Source: Coix lacryma-jobi var. lacryma-jobi (lineage: Eukaryota > Streptophyta > Magnoliopsida > Poales > Poaceae). From it: 64,000 nt of DNA. Below are positions 44,259-54,129 of this stretch, piece after piece; position 1 is the stretch's first letter; each line of letters opens with the position of its first letter. The notes below the pieces were generated by a model, which worked only from the letters and a program-made list of their open reading frames with translations, was not told the origin of the DNA and made no database searches. The stretch spans positions 89,315,845 through 89,379,844 of the forward strand of contig CM019831.1 in assembly GCA_009763385.1 (NCBI GenBank). The letters are read 5' to 3'. A program made the translations under genes and the position numbers.

Positions 44259-44567
44259 ATTACTGCCTCGTTATAGATTCGGTTGTGTGCATATAGAGAT
44301 ATGCACGGTTGTAGATCAGTCTCTGATCTTGATTCGTGATCTTGCTGTGTTGGTCATGTAACGATCTACTCCTACCAGTCGGAATTCCGCCATCGGAGTT
44401 AAGTGATACGTGTAAATCCAACCATGGCAAGATGGAGATCAATCAGATTGATCGAATCGAATCTAGATCAAGAGCCGGGTGCATGAAATGTACCGCGACA
44501 TCTGCAAAAGAGCGTTGTTTGGTAAAACGGCCGTAACTTTTGCATATGACCTCGGATTGAGATGATC
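44259..44567 (+). other. C2 leader, part 1
   Basis: Untranslated leader between the primer site and the T2 insertion; the final tgatc (44563-44567) is the left target duplication of T2. Confidence 0.8.
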
Positions 44568-45300
44568 TGTTGGGGCGGCACCCAGACCGCAGGCACCTCC
44601 GACCCGCAATACCGAAAGGTGCCGACGCCTTCGCGTGAGGCGAAGCATTCGCGCGAAAGCAGGCGCTCTTAACCCACACTACCGAACGACGAAGGAGGCC
44701 TCAAGCATTCGCGCGATGGGAAGCATTCGCGCGGAAGCATGGCTTTCAGCCCTCGAGTCAGGCGAAGGCGGCGGCCTTGCGCGAAAGAATGCATTCGCGC
44801 GGTAGAGTGCATTCGCGCGATAGTGCTACTATCGGCTTGCGAGACGGGGGAAGACCAAGACTTCGCGCGAAAGGGAGCTTTCGCGCGGAGGGTACCCGAC
44901 GTCTGCGGCGGTGGGTTTCGTCGTTCATGACTTTCGTTTTTTCATAAGATTTCGCAGGTCGCCGAAAGTCTCGAATCAAGGGGAGCGGGCCCACCGGTCA
45001 GGGAAAAAGAGCCGGGAGATGTTGGGCCTGTAGATGGACGAAGTTACGATGGTGCCCCTCGTGCCGGAGTAGTTGAGTAGGGCATCATTGTAATTATAGG
45101 CAAAGTGGTTGGAAGGGCAACTTTGCACTTTAACGTTGATCCGGTCTAATATAAAAAGCCCTTGACCTCCTCAGGAGGGGAGAGAGGAACACTGTTCACT
45201 TCACCCAAGTTCCCGCTCTCTTCCGTTCACTTCCGCTTTCGCTCTGTGCATTCGCTCGTGCGACAACCCGCTGTTTCAAGGACCCGGTCCTGAAACAACA
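44568..45300 (+). repeat. T2 5' LTR (733 bp)
   Basis: TGTTGGGGCGGC to GTCCTGAAACAACA. The TATA box TATAAAAA is at 45150-45157. U3 has at least five GCATTCGCGCG motifs (TCGCGCGA palindromic core) between about 44640 and 44820. Confidence 0.95.
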
Positions 45301-45301
45301 T

Positions 45302-45316
45302 TGGCGCCCACCGTGG
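45302..45316 (+). other. T2 primer-binding site
   Basis: TGGCGCCCACCGTGG, one base after the LTR; one substitution from the T1 site. Confidence 0.8.
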
Positions 45317-45334
45317 TTGTCGTCCGAGCTTACC

Positions 45335-47068
45335 ATGCTGCCAAGAAAAGCGCCGAAGACGGTCGACAATTCGGAGACGATCGCCGCGAGAAAGGATGCT
45401 TTCGGCACCGTCGCGGTTTCAGCCCCAACTAGTCAGGTTCCACCAAACGCAGCCGCAGAGCCACCACCTTTCGGCGGCGCTCTGTCGATAGAAGCGCAAC
45501 CGCCACCGGGAGCATCGACGAGCCAAGGCGTTCGGCCTCAGGATCAGCGGACTTTGGGCAGAGACGGCACGCCGGATGGCCACGTCGAGGACGAGTTCGA
45601 TGATGAGGATGCAGACGATGACGAAATCACAAGACACGCCCAAGCAATCAAGACGCTGGCCCAGCAGCAAGGGGAAATCGAAAGGCTATTGTTGCAAAGA
45701 GACCAGCTGCAATAGCAGTTGGCGGAGAAAGAAAGAGAAGACGAGACTCGCAACGCCATTCGGCGAGCTGAGGCGCAAAAGAGGCAACTCGAGAAGGAAA
45801 TTCAGGAGCTACAAAGGGCCAGGGCGGACCCCAATCCGATAGCACAAGAAGACGTATTCATACCGAGGCGAGAGCAACCGCCAGCTTTCGGCAACGCCAT
45901 CGACGAAACCTCTCCACTCTCGAGGGAGTTGCAAGCCCATCCGTGGCCACTCAACTACAAGCCTCGCATTTCGACTTTCGACGGTAAAGCGAACCCGCGC
46001 AAGTTCTTGGCAAGCTATGAGACAGCCGTCTTTTCGGCAGGCGGGGACAATCAGGCTCTAGCAAAATCACTCATCTTGGCATTCGAAGACGTGGCTCATG
46101 ATTGGTACACCACTCTTAAGCCACTGTCCATCTATTCGTGGGCACAGCTGAAGGCCGAATTGCTGGCCACTTTCCAAGGATTCCGGCCGGATGTCAAGAC
46201 CACGCGGGACCTCATGAATTGCACCCAGCAAGATGACAAACCCTTATCCGAGTACCTCAAACGTTTCATCCAGCTGAAAGCTCAAGCTCCGAATGTGCCA
46301 GAAGCAGCGGTGATCGCAGCAGCCATTGAAGGCTTGGGGATCGGACAGTGCGCCGCTCATCTGTCCAGAGAGCCACCAAAAGATGTCAAGGAGTTGTTCG
46401 ATGTGATGAATGCGTATGCGAGGTCGGACGATGACTTTCGGTGATGCAAGGCCGCCCGCCTAATATAGAGACAAGCGACGAAAGCAAGTCGACCACCGCC
46501 CGTACCGAATCAAAGGATTGTCAGGCCCTTTCGGTCAATCAACAATTTGCAGGAAGAACCAGCACAATCAGCAGCAGGCACGGAGAGGCCCGAAATGGCT
46601 GACTTTCAGCCCCAAAGAGGGTTTGACCAACCTTTCCGCGGAGGACGTGGTGGAAGGACAGGACGCGGCAGCCGAGACGGTCGAGGCCGCGGAAGAGGAC
46701 CCAGGCCACCATATTGCGTCATCTGTGACGGCAATTTCGGCCACACCACTCGGGACTGTAAATACAGCAAGATGGCGAAAGAGCTGAAAGACAAGGATCA
46801 AGCTTCAGCCTCTGCCGAAAGCTCCAAGCATGTTTTCCACAATTCGCAAGACCCGGCAGCTGTGGCGGCAGCATGCAGCAATTACGCGAGCACGCCTATG
46901 CATCCCCCGCAGTACATGCATCCCCCAAATTTGCATTGGTACAATCCGGCGTATCAGGGCTATCAGCTTCCAGTCTTTGCGCCGCATTCGGTGGCGGTTT
47001 CGTCACCTATGCACTATCAGCGTCAGCCAACGCCGCCACCGGCGCTTCCGGCTCAAACCCAACCATAG
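45335..47068 (+). pseudogene. T2 gag, four in-frame stops
   Basis: Starts at the ATG just after the primer site (MLPRKAPKTVDNSETIAARK). The order is an acidic region, a coiled coil, the gag core (RKFLASYETAVFSAGGDNQA, DWYTTLKPLSIYSWAQLKAE), a Gly/Arg-rich tract (GGRGGRTGRGSRDGRGRGRG), and the zinc knuckle CVICDGNFGHTTRDC. Stops are TAG 45713-45715, TGA 46442-46444, TAG 46466-46468 and TAG 47066-47068. The frame is otherwise continuous and runs into protease. Several stops are consistent with C-to-T changes of CAG or CAA. Confidence 0.9.
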
Positions 47069-47107
47069 GGGCAGCAAGCACAGCCAGGCTACCAGCAGGG
47101 GCGGGAA

Positions 47108-48564
47108 ATGGAAAATGAAACTAATGCAGTCAACAGCATCCTCCCATCAAGAGGTCACATTTTCGCCATCACGGGTGGATCTAACCTCGAGCATGAAAGT
47201 AAGAGAGCTAGAAGGGACTATCACCGAAGAGTCCAGACAGTATCACCAAGACTTCCACTGAACAGGCCAGCTTGGTCACTAGCGCCGATATGCTTCGACG
47301 AGACCGACTTCAAAGTCCGCGACTACCCGCATTGTGACGCTTTCGTCGCCATGGCCAACGTGGCCGGCTTCACTTTGCATAACATTCTGATTGACACTGG
47401 AAGCTCGGCAGACATCCTGTTTGTCAAAGCTTTCGAGGCGATGGGATTCGACAGGCGAAGTTTGGACCCCGCCGGCAATTCGCTATACGGCTTCGGGGGA
47501 AGAAAGATTGATGCTATCGGCAAAAAGCAAATCCCTGTATCTTTCGCCGAAGGGGAAAAAGTCCGCACTGAAACGCTGACTTTCGACATAGTGAACATGG
47601 ACTACCCCTACACCGCCATTTTCGGCAGAGGTTTCACGAACAAGTTTAACGTCGTCATCAAACAAAGCTACCTGTGCATGAAGATGCCATCCCCTTTTGG
47701 CATTATCGCTATACATGGAGATCAGCAAGCTTCTAGAAGAATTGAGGGAAAACCAACCCCAGGCTACAGCCTTATCAATGAAGTGGCTAATAAGGACGAA
47801 ATGCAAACAACCACCGAAGAGCATGCCATTGCCAGCCCGTCGGAATGCAAGGTTGGGGCAGCCGAAGAAACGGTAAGAATTCCGCTCGCGGCCTCCAGGC
47901 CCGAAAGAGCCGTGCACATTGGGTCAAGCATGCCGGAAGAAGAAAGGAACGCTTTGGCATCCTTCCTTGCGACCAATGATGACATTTTTGCTTCGTCAGC
48001 AAGCGACCTGCAAGGCGTTAGCAGAGATCTCGCCCAGCACAGTTTGAACATCGCAAGCGGCGCTAAGCCCAGAAAGCAAAAACTGAGAAAGATGTCAAAC
48101 GAAAGGGCAGACGCGGCGAGAGCCGAAGTGGAAAGATTACTCGATGCGGGAGTAATCCGACCAGTCCAGTATCCTGAATGGCTGGCAAATGTTGTCTTGG
48201 TGAAAAAGAAAATTGAAAACGGCGAATGTGCGTCGATTTCACCGACCTCAACAAATGCTGCCCGAAGGACCCGTACCCTTTGCCCCGAATCGACAAGCTC
48301 GTCGACATCGCATCCGGCTGTGAATTGATGAGTCTGCTAGATTGTTTTTCAGGATATCACCAGATATGGCTCCATCCCGATGATGAGGAGAAAACCAGTT
48401 TCATCACCCCAACAGGCACATATTGCTATCGGCGGATTCCAGAAGGGCTGCGGAACGCAGGCCCTACTTTTTTGCGGATGACTGACAAGGTGTTCGAAAG
48501 CCAGAAGCAAAAGAAAAACTTGTTGGCTTACGTTGACGATATAGTGGTCAAGAGCGATAGATAG
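47108..48564 (+). pseudogene. T2 pol: protease and reverse transcriptase, one frameshift
   Basis: The protease has LIDTGSSADILFVKAFEAMG (near 47390-47450), a linker, then RT from about 48060 (LRKMSNERADAARAEVERLL). A one-base deletion relative to T1 at about 48210-48222 (after VLVKKK) changes the frame. RT continues as VDFTDLNKCCPKDPYPLPRI and LLDCFSGYHQIWLHPDDEEK, with YVDD at 48529-48540 intact. A TAG at 48562-48564 ends the stretch. Protease would mature the polyprotein, and RT would copy element RNA. Confidence 0.92.
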
Positions 48565-51078
48565 GAAGATCATCAGGCAGACTTGCTCGAGACTTTCGGC
48601 AATCTCCGAAAGAGTGGTTTGAAGCTCAACCCTGACAAGTGCATTTTCGGCATCAAGAAAGGCAAGCTCCTCGGTTGCCTGGTATCGGCAAGAGGAATCG
48701 AAGCTAATCCCGATAAGATAGCGGCAATCATCAACATGCAACCGCCCTCAAACCGAAAGCAAGTGCAAAAGTTGACAGGGAGACTGGCTTCTTTGAACAG
48801 ATTTATCGCAAGATCCGCCGAAAAAGGGCTGCCATTCTTCAGAACTCTGCGTAGCTCCGACCCTTTCGATTGGGGGGAAGAGCAGCGGCGGGCTTTTCAG
48901 CAGTTAAAGGAGTACTTGACAAAACTGACCACGCTATCCAAGCCATCGCCGGAAGCGACACTCTTGCTTTATCTTGCAGCATCGCACACCACCGTAAGCG
49001 CTGTACTGGTGGAAGAGAAGGAGCATGCAAACAAGATGACGCAGTTCCCAATCTACTTCGTCTCCGAGGCCCTTTCAGGCGCAAAACTGAACTACTCAGA
49101 GCTGGAGAAGATAGCCTACACAGTAGTAATGGCTTCTAGAAAGCTGAAGCACTACTTTCAGTCTCACCACATCATAGTCCTTTCGGCTCAGCCATTGGAA
49201 GCCTTGTTCCGCAACAACGAAGCTATCGGCCGAATTGGCAAGTGGGCGGTGGAGCTAAACGAATACGTGATCGACTTCCAGCACAGATCCGCAATCAAGT
49301 CGCAGGCATTGGCGGATTTCATCGCAGACTGGACTCCCGCCGCTTTCGACAGAACGCTCGAATTCGAGGAGCCCGTGTGGACAGTGAATTGTGACGGCGC
49401 ATGGGGAATGGCTGGAGCCGGAATATCAGCGATCCTTATGCCACCAAGAGGACCGAAGGTCAGATTTGCCGCAAGGCTGCAGTTCCTCACAACCAACAAC
49501 ACTGCCGAATACGAGGCCGTGCTTCTGGGTTTACGAAAGCTCCGAGCAATCGGAGCGAGAAGGTTCATAGTCAAGTCGGATTCCCAAGTCGTTGTTGGTC
49601 ACGCCGAAAAGGATTTCACAGCAAGAGAACCAGAGTTAGCCAAATATCTGACAGCAATCAGAAGAATGGAGAAGTATTTCACAGGTTTCACCTTACGTCA
49701 CATTCCAAGGGCCGAAAACGCAGAGGCAGACGAACTGGCCAAAGCCGCAGCACAAAATTTACCACTTCCACCAGACGTGTTCTATCAAGTCCTTTCAGCC
49801 AAGGCAGTGAAAGAGGAGGAAGATCATCCAAGTTCGGTACACGCTATCGTCAGTGATGACTGGAGGTCGCAGATATTCGCTTATCTAGCCGGGACTTACG
49901 AGCTGGAGTCCAGGAAGGATGCCGAAAGGATGGCCAGCAGAGCGAAAGGTTACTCAATCATCGGAGAGCAATTGTTCAAAAATGGGATAACAGCTCCTCT
50001 TCTGAAATGCATAAGCAAACGTGAAGGCATTCAGCTACTCGAAGAAATGCACGTCGGAATGTGCGGAGTGCACAGGGGGCCTCACGAAATAGCACACAGA
50101 GCAATGAGGCAAGGTTTCTACTGGCCGTCTGCCGCATCAGACGCCAGAGAGTTGGTCAAATGTTGCAAAGGTTGCCAGATGTTCGCCAAAAACCAGAAAG
50201 CCCCAACAAATGAAACCACGCCGATAGTGCCGACCTGGCCCTTGCAAAGATGGGGCATCGACATAGTCGGCCCGCTACCGGCAGCTCCAGGCAACTTGCG
50301 TTTCGCAGCGGTTGCTCTCGAGTATTTCACCAAATGGGTGGAAGCGAAGGCCCTCGCCAGCATAACTTCCACCTCTTTAACAAAATTCGTCTGGCAGAGA
50401 ATAATCTGTCGTTTCGGTGTTCCGTCATTCATCACCTGCGACAATGGGAAGCAGTTCGATTGCACCGAATTTAGGAGTTTTTGCGATGAGCTCAGCATCA
50501 AGCTTAACTTCGCCTCAGTAAATTACCCCCAGGCAAACGGGGCTGTCGAGAGAGCGAATGGCCTAATCTTCTCAGCAATCTCGAAAACCTTGCACGACTC
50601 GCCGAAAGGCAAGTGGGCCAACACCTTAACAACAGCTGTATGGGGACACAACATCTCACGGTCCAGAGCTACCGGCTTCACCCCGTTCAGATTGCTTTAC
50701 GGCGAGGAAGCAGTCACCCCGAAAGAGGTAAAGCTGGGTTCCTTCCGAACTGAAATGGCCCCAACGACTCAAGAGCAAAGGCACCTCGAACTCGATAATA
50801 TTGAAGAAGTAAGATTGCAAGCCGCAGATAATCTCGAGAAGTACCACACCGAAACGAAGCATCACAGGGACAAGACGATAGTCCGAAAGGACATCAAGCC
50901 TGGGGACATGGTCACCATTCGGCAGCCAGATAAGCAAGGAAAGCTGCAATCGCAGTGGCAAGGCCCTTTCGTCGTGGCAAGCATGGCAGCACCCAGTGTA
51001 TTCCGGTTGATGAATGACAAGGGCGAAGAATCAGCCCACACATGGAACACGAGCAATCTGCGCCGTTTCTACCCGTAA
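48565..51078 (+). pseudogene. T2 pol: RT thumb, RNase H, archaeal-type RNase H, integrase
   Basis: An open stretch of 831 codons following the TAG in the same frame. The RT thumb (CIFGIKKGKLLGCLVSARGI) precedes a degenerate first RNase H (LYLAASHTTVSAVLVEE, lacking the usual first Asp), then a second RNase H with its acidic residues in place (NCDGAWGMAGAGI, NTAEYEAVLLGLR, VKSDSQVVVG, NAEADELAKAA). The integrase has HHCC zinc residues (VHRGPHEIAH ... CCKGCQMF) and the DDE triad (RWGIDIVGPL, FITCDNGKQF, QANGAVERANG). It ends NTSNLRRFYP at 51078. Domain content is complete here; only the upstream lesions break the polyprotein. Confidence 0.94.
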
Positions 51079-51389
51079 TTTATCTCTTTCTCAACTTTGG
51101 TGTAATTTCTCTTTCTCTTTCACCATTTTTGTAATCAAAGGTCGGCTGTGCTCTTTTTCCTCGCCGGGGAAACCCTTTATCGTGGTGCGAGGTTTTTTAA
51201 CAAGGCAGCCGAATGTACCGCTACATTACTAAAGTAGCCGTAATTCCCCAAAAATGTCACGCGACTCGGTAGAAGACGAAATCAACCAAGCAAAAGGTTG
51301 AGACATTCGTCCAAACAATGTGATAAAAAGAGAATGTCGAGGAGGTAGGGCAAAAGAGACCCCTCCCAACCAACGACAATCTCGAAAGC
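51079..51389 (+). other. T2 3' region, start
   Basis: 311 bases after the pol stop with T-rich then A-rich composition; nothing recognisable. Confidence 0.5.
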
Positions 51390-51815
51390 CTGCAGGCTAT
51401 GAAAAAACCGACCCTCCGACAAAATGCGAGGGCGGAACGAAAGCCTACGGGCTATGAAAAAACCGACCCTCCGACAAAATGCGAGGGCGGAACGAAAGCC
51501 TACGGGCTATGAAAAAACCGACCCTCCGACAAAATGCGAGGGCGGAATGAAAGCCTGCGGGCTATGCAAAAACCGACCCTCCGACAAAATGCGAGGGCGG
51601 AACGAAAGCCTGCGGGCTATGAAAAAACCGACCCTCCGACAAAATGCGAGGGCGGAACGAAAGCCTGCGGGCTATGAAAAAACCGACCCTCCGACAAAAT
51701 GCGAGGGCGGAATGAAAGCCTGCGGCGGAACGAAAGCCTGCGGGCTATGAAAAAACCGACCCTCCGACAAAGCACGAGGGCGGAACGAAAGCCTGCGGGC
51801 TATGCAAAACCAGCC
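51390..51815. repeat. 55-bp tandem array in T2 3' region (about 7.5 copies)
   Basis: GCGAGGGCGG recurs at 51426, 51481, 51536, 51591, 51646 and 51701, exactly 55 bases apart, followed by a partial unit and one more divergent unit. The unit contains GAAAGCCTGCGGGCTATG and CCGACCCTCCGACAAAA. Apparent open frames across it are by-products. Confidence 0.93.
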
Positions 51816-52361
51816 CCCCATCACCGAAAGGGGAGAATGGTAGCGAAGGCCAAGTCCATCAGCCTTAGTAGGGCAAAACAAACGACAGCTGGCAAGCATT
51901 CACAGCCGCTAAAACGTAAATGTTGTATGAACCTTTCACCTACCAAGCGATCGCAAATACAGCCAGGTGAGTAAATGCAGCCGTCCTGTAGCAAGGGCAA
52001 GGCAGTATAAATAGGCAACAAAGTGCAAGCCTCCCATCCATCCAAAACTACCGAGTCCCATCAAAATATTAGTCCCGGGCAATAGGCTCTCTAGCGAAAA
52101 TGCAAATAGGAAGCATCAGGAGCCATGTTTTCGCTTTAATGATTGTGTCATCGGCATAGAATTTGGCTAGCATCACCAATCCAGTAACTTTAGGCGAAGG
52201 CCCTATCAAGTGACATGTCCATCCCAAGCTGCGGCTAGGAGACAAGCGAAAGCAAGCGTGCTGCTAGATGACAACAGGAGCAATATCATAATCATAGTCG
52301 ATTGTAAGCCTCTCCATGTTGCGTTCATAAAGACACTTTCGTCAACCAAATTAGAAAACAA
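51816..52361 (+). other. T2 3' region between tandem arrays
   Basis: 546 bases without coding or repeat signal that I can support. Confidence 0.5.
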
Positions 52362-53567
52362 CCTCGCGTGAATGCTATCGCCCCTCGCATAAGTGAGTGG
52401 GGGCAGCGCGTCTTTGCAATCGGCTGAGGGGCTCGCACCGAAAGCCCCCTCGCGCGAATGCTATCGCCCCTCGCCTAAGTGAGTGGGGGCGGGCGCGTCT
52501 TTGCAATCGGCTGAGGGGCTCGCACCGAAAGCTCCCTCGCGCGAATGCTACTGCCCCTCCCAAAAGTGAGTGGGGGCGGGTGCGTCCTTCCAATCGGCTG
52601 AGGGGCTCGCACCAAAAGCTCCCTCGCGCGAATGTTACGGCCCCTCGCAAAAGTGAGTGGGGGCGAGCGCGTCTTAACTACCGGCCGAGGGGCTCGCACC
52701 GAAAGCTCCCTCGCGCGAATGCTACCGCCCCTCGCAAAAGTGAGTGGGGGCGGGCGCGTCTTTACTACCAGCCGAGGGGCTCGCACCGAAAGCTCTCTCG
52801 CGCGAATGCTATCGCCCTTCGCAAAAGTGAGTGGGGGCGAGCGCGTCTTAACTACCGGCCGAGGAGCTCGCACCGAAGGCTCCCTCGCGCGAATGCTACC
52901 GCCCCTCGCAAAAGTGAGTGGGGGCGAGCGCGTCTTAACTACCGGCCGAGGGGCTCGCACCGAAGGCTCCCTCGCGCAAATGCTACCGTCCCTCGCAAAA
53001 GTGAGTGGGGGTGGGCGCGTCCTTGCAATCAGCTGAGGGGCTCGCACCGAAAGCTCCCTCGCGCGAATGTTACTGCCCCTCGCAAAAGTGAGTGGGGGCG
53101 GGCGCGTCTTTACAACCGGCCGAGGGGCTCGCACCGAAGGCTCCCTCGCGCGAATGCTACCGCCCCTCGCAAAAGTGAGTGGGGGCGGGCGCGTCCTTGC
53201 AATCGGCTGAGGGGCTCGCACCGAAAGCTCCCTCGCGCGAATGTTACTGCCCCTCGCAAAAGTGAGTGGGGGCGGGCGCGTCTTTACTACCGGCTGAGGG
53301 GCTCGCACCGAAAGCTCTCTCGCGCGAATGCTATCGCCCTTCGCAAAAGTGAGTGGGGGCGAGCGCGTCGTAACTACCGGCCGAGGGGCTCGCACCGAAA
53401 GCTCCCTCGCGCGAAAGCTACCGCCCCTCGCAAAAGTGAGCGGGGGTGGGCGCGTCTTTACTACCAGCCGAGGGGCTCGCACCGAAAGCTCCCTCGCGTG
53501 AATGCTACCGCCCTTCGCCTAAGTGAGTGGGGGCGGACGCGTCTTAGCTGCTGGCCGAGGGGCACGC
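52362..53567. repeat. 87-bp tandem array in T2 3' region (14 units)
   Basis: AAGTGAG occurs from 52391 to 53521 with 13 intervals, one of 86 and the rest 87 (sum 1130). Each unit has CTCGCGCGAATG (reverse complement of the LTR motif CATTCGCGCGAG) and GAGGGGCTCGCACCGAAAG. Two main subtypes alternate (GCAATCGGCTGAGG and ACTACCGGCCGAGG). Units 5-6 and 11-12 share private variants, indicating duplication of multi-unit blocks. As 87 is divisible by three, open frames persist on both strands and carry no coding implication. Confidence 0.95.
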
Positions 53568-53672
53568 ACATTCCTCGGGTTTGCAATTAACGTCATCATC
53601 GAAAGACAAAAGAAAACCGCAAGAACGCTTTTCATTACATTGATCTTGCGAGAAAAAGTTTGTACAATGTAT

Positions 53673-54056
53673 TCATGGTCGCGAACTACCTTCGCGGCCA
53701 AGGAAAATGCTATATCGTCGCTCATCCGGAGAGGGCAACGCGTCCTCGGGCTCCAACTTAACAAAAGATGCACTTTCAAAACCCGGCGGCGAACGCAAAG
53801 CCTCGCGTCTCATTCGCCTCGCCTCAAGCTCACGTCGATCGAAGTTTTCGTAAAAAGCACGCAATCGCTCCTCCGTACGCTTAAGTTTCTTAGCGCGCTT
53901 ATTTAGATAAGCCGAAAGAGACGCCGTCGGAAACCTAGAGCGAAACCTCCTCCACAAGTCACCGCCGACATAGATATCGCCGGACCTAATCATTAACGGG
54001 CAGATGTCGAGAACGTCCGGTGTTCCCGCACCCGCGCCCTGTTCAAAATACAACAT
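53673..54056 (-). CDS. T2 small antisense ORF (127 codons), unassigned
   Basis: Minus-strand frame MLYFEQGAGAGTPDVLDICP, then a basic helical stretch (YLNKRAKKLKRTEERLRAFY) and ELEARRMRREALRSPPGFES. It lies 74 bases beyond the stop of the four-exon antisense gene and could be its downstream exon, a separate gene or chance. It has high basic content and no known domain. Confidence 0.4.
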   Translation of the reverse strand: MLYFEQGAGAGTPDVLDICPLMIRSGDIYVGGDLWRRFRSRFPTASLSAYLNKRAKKLKRTEERLRAFYENFDRRELEARRMRREALRSPPGFESASFVKLEPEDALPSPDERRYSIFLGREGSSRP

Positions 54057-54129
54057 TCGAACTTAAGTTCCAAGTTTTACAAAACGTCGACAAACATACT
54101 GTCAACACAATAAAAGCAGGCCCTAGAAA

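Noticed and set aside
51424..51750. Arg/Lys-rich plus-strand frame over the 55-bp array
   Set aside because: By-product of the tandem repeat; with 55 bases per unit the frame cycles, so the peptide is not even a true protein repeat.
52362..53567. CRISPR-like appearance of regularly spaced repeats
   Set aside because: Units are contiguous tandem repeats without unique spacers, and the context is a plant retrotransposon.
52397..53590. 397-codon plus-strand and 335-codon minus-strand open frames over the 87-bp array
   Set aside because: A repeat unit divisible by three keeps any stop-free unit open on both strands; there is no start context, domain or codon signal.
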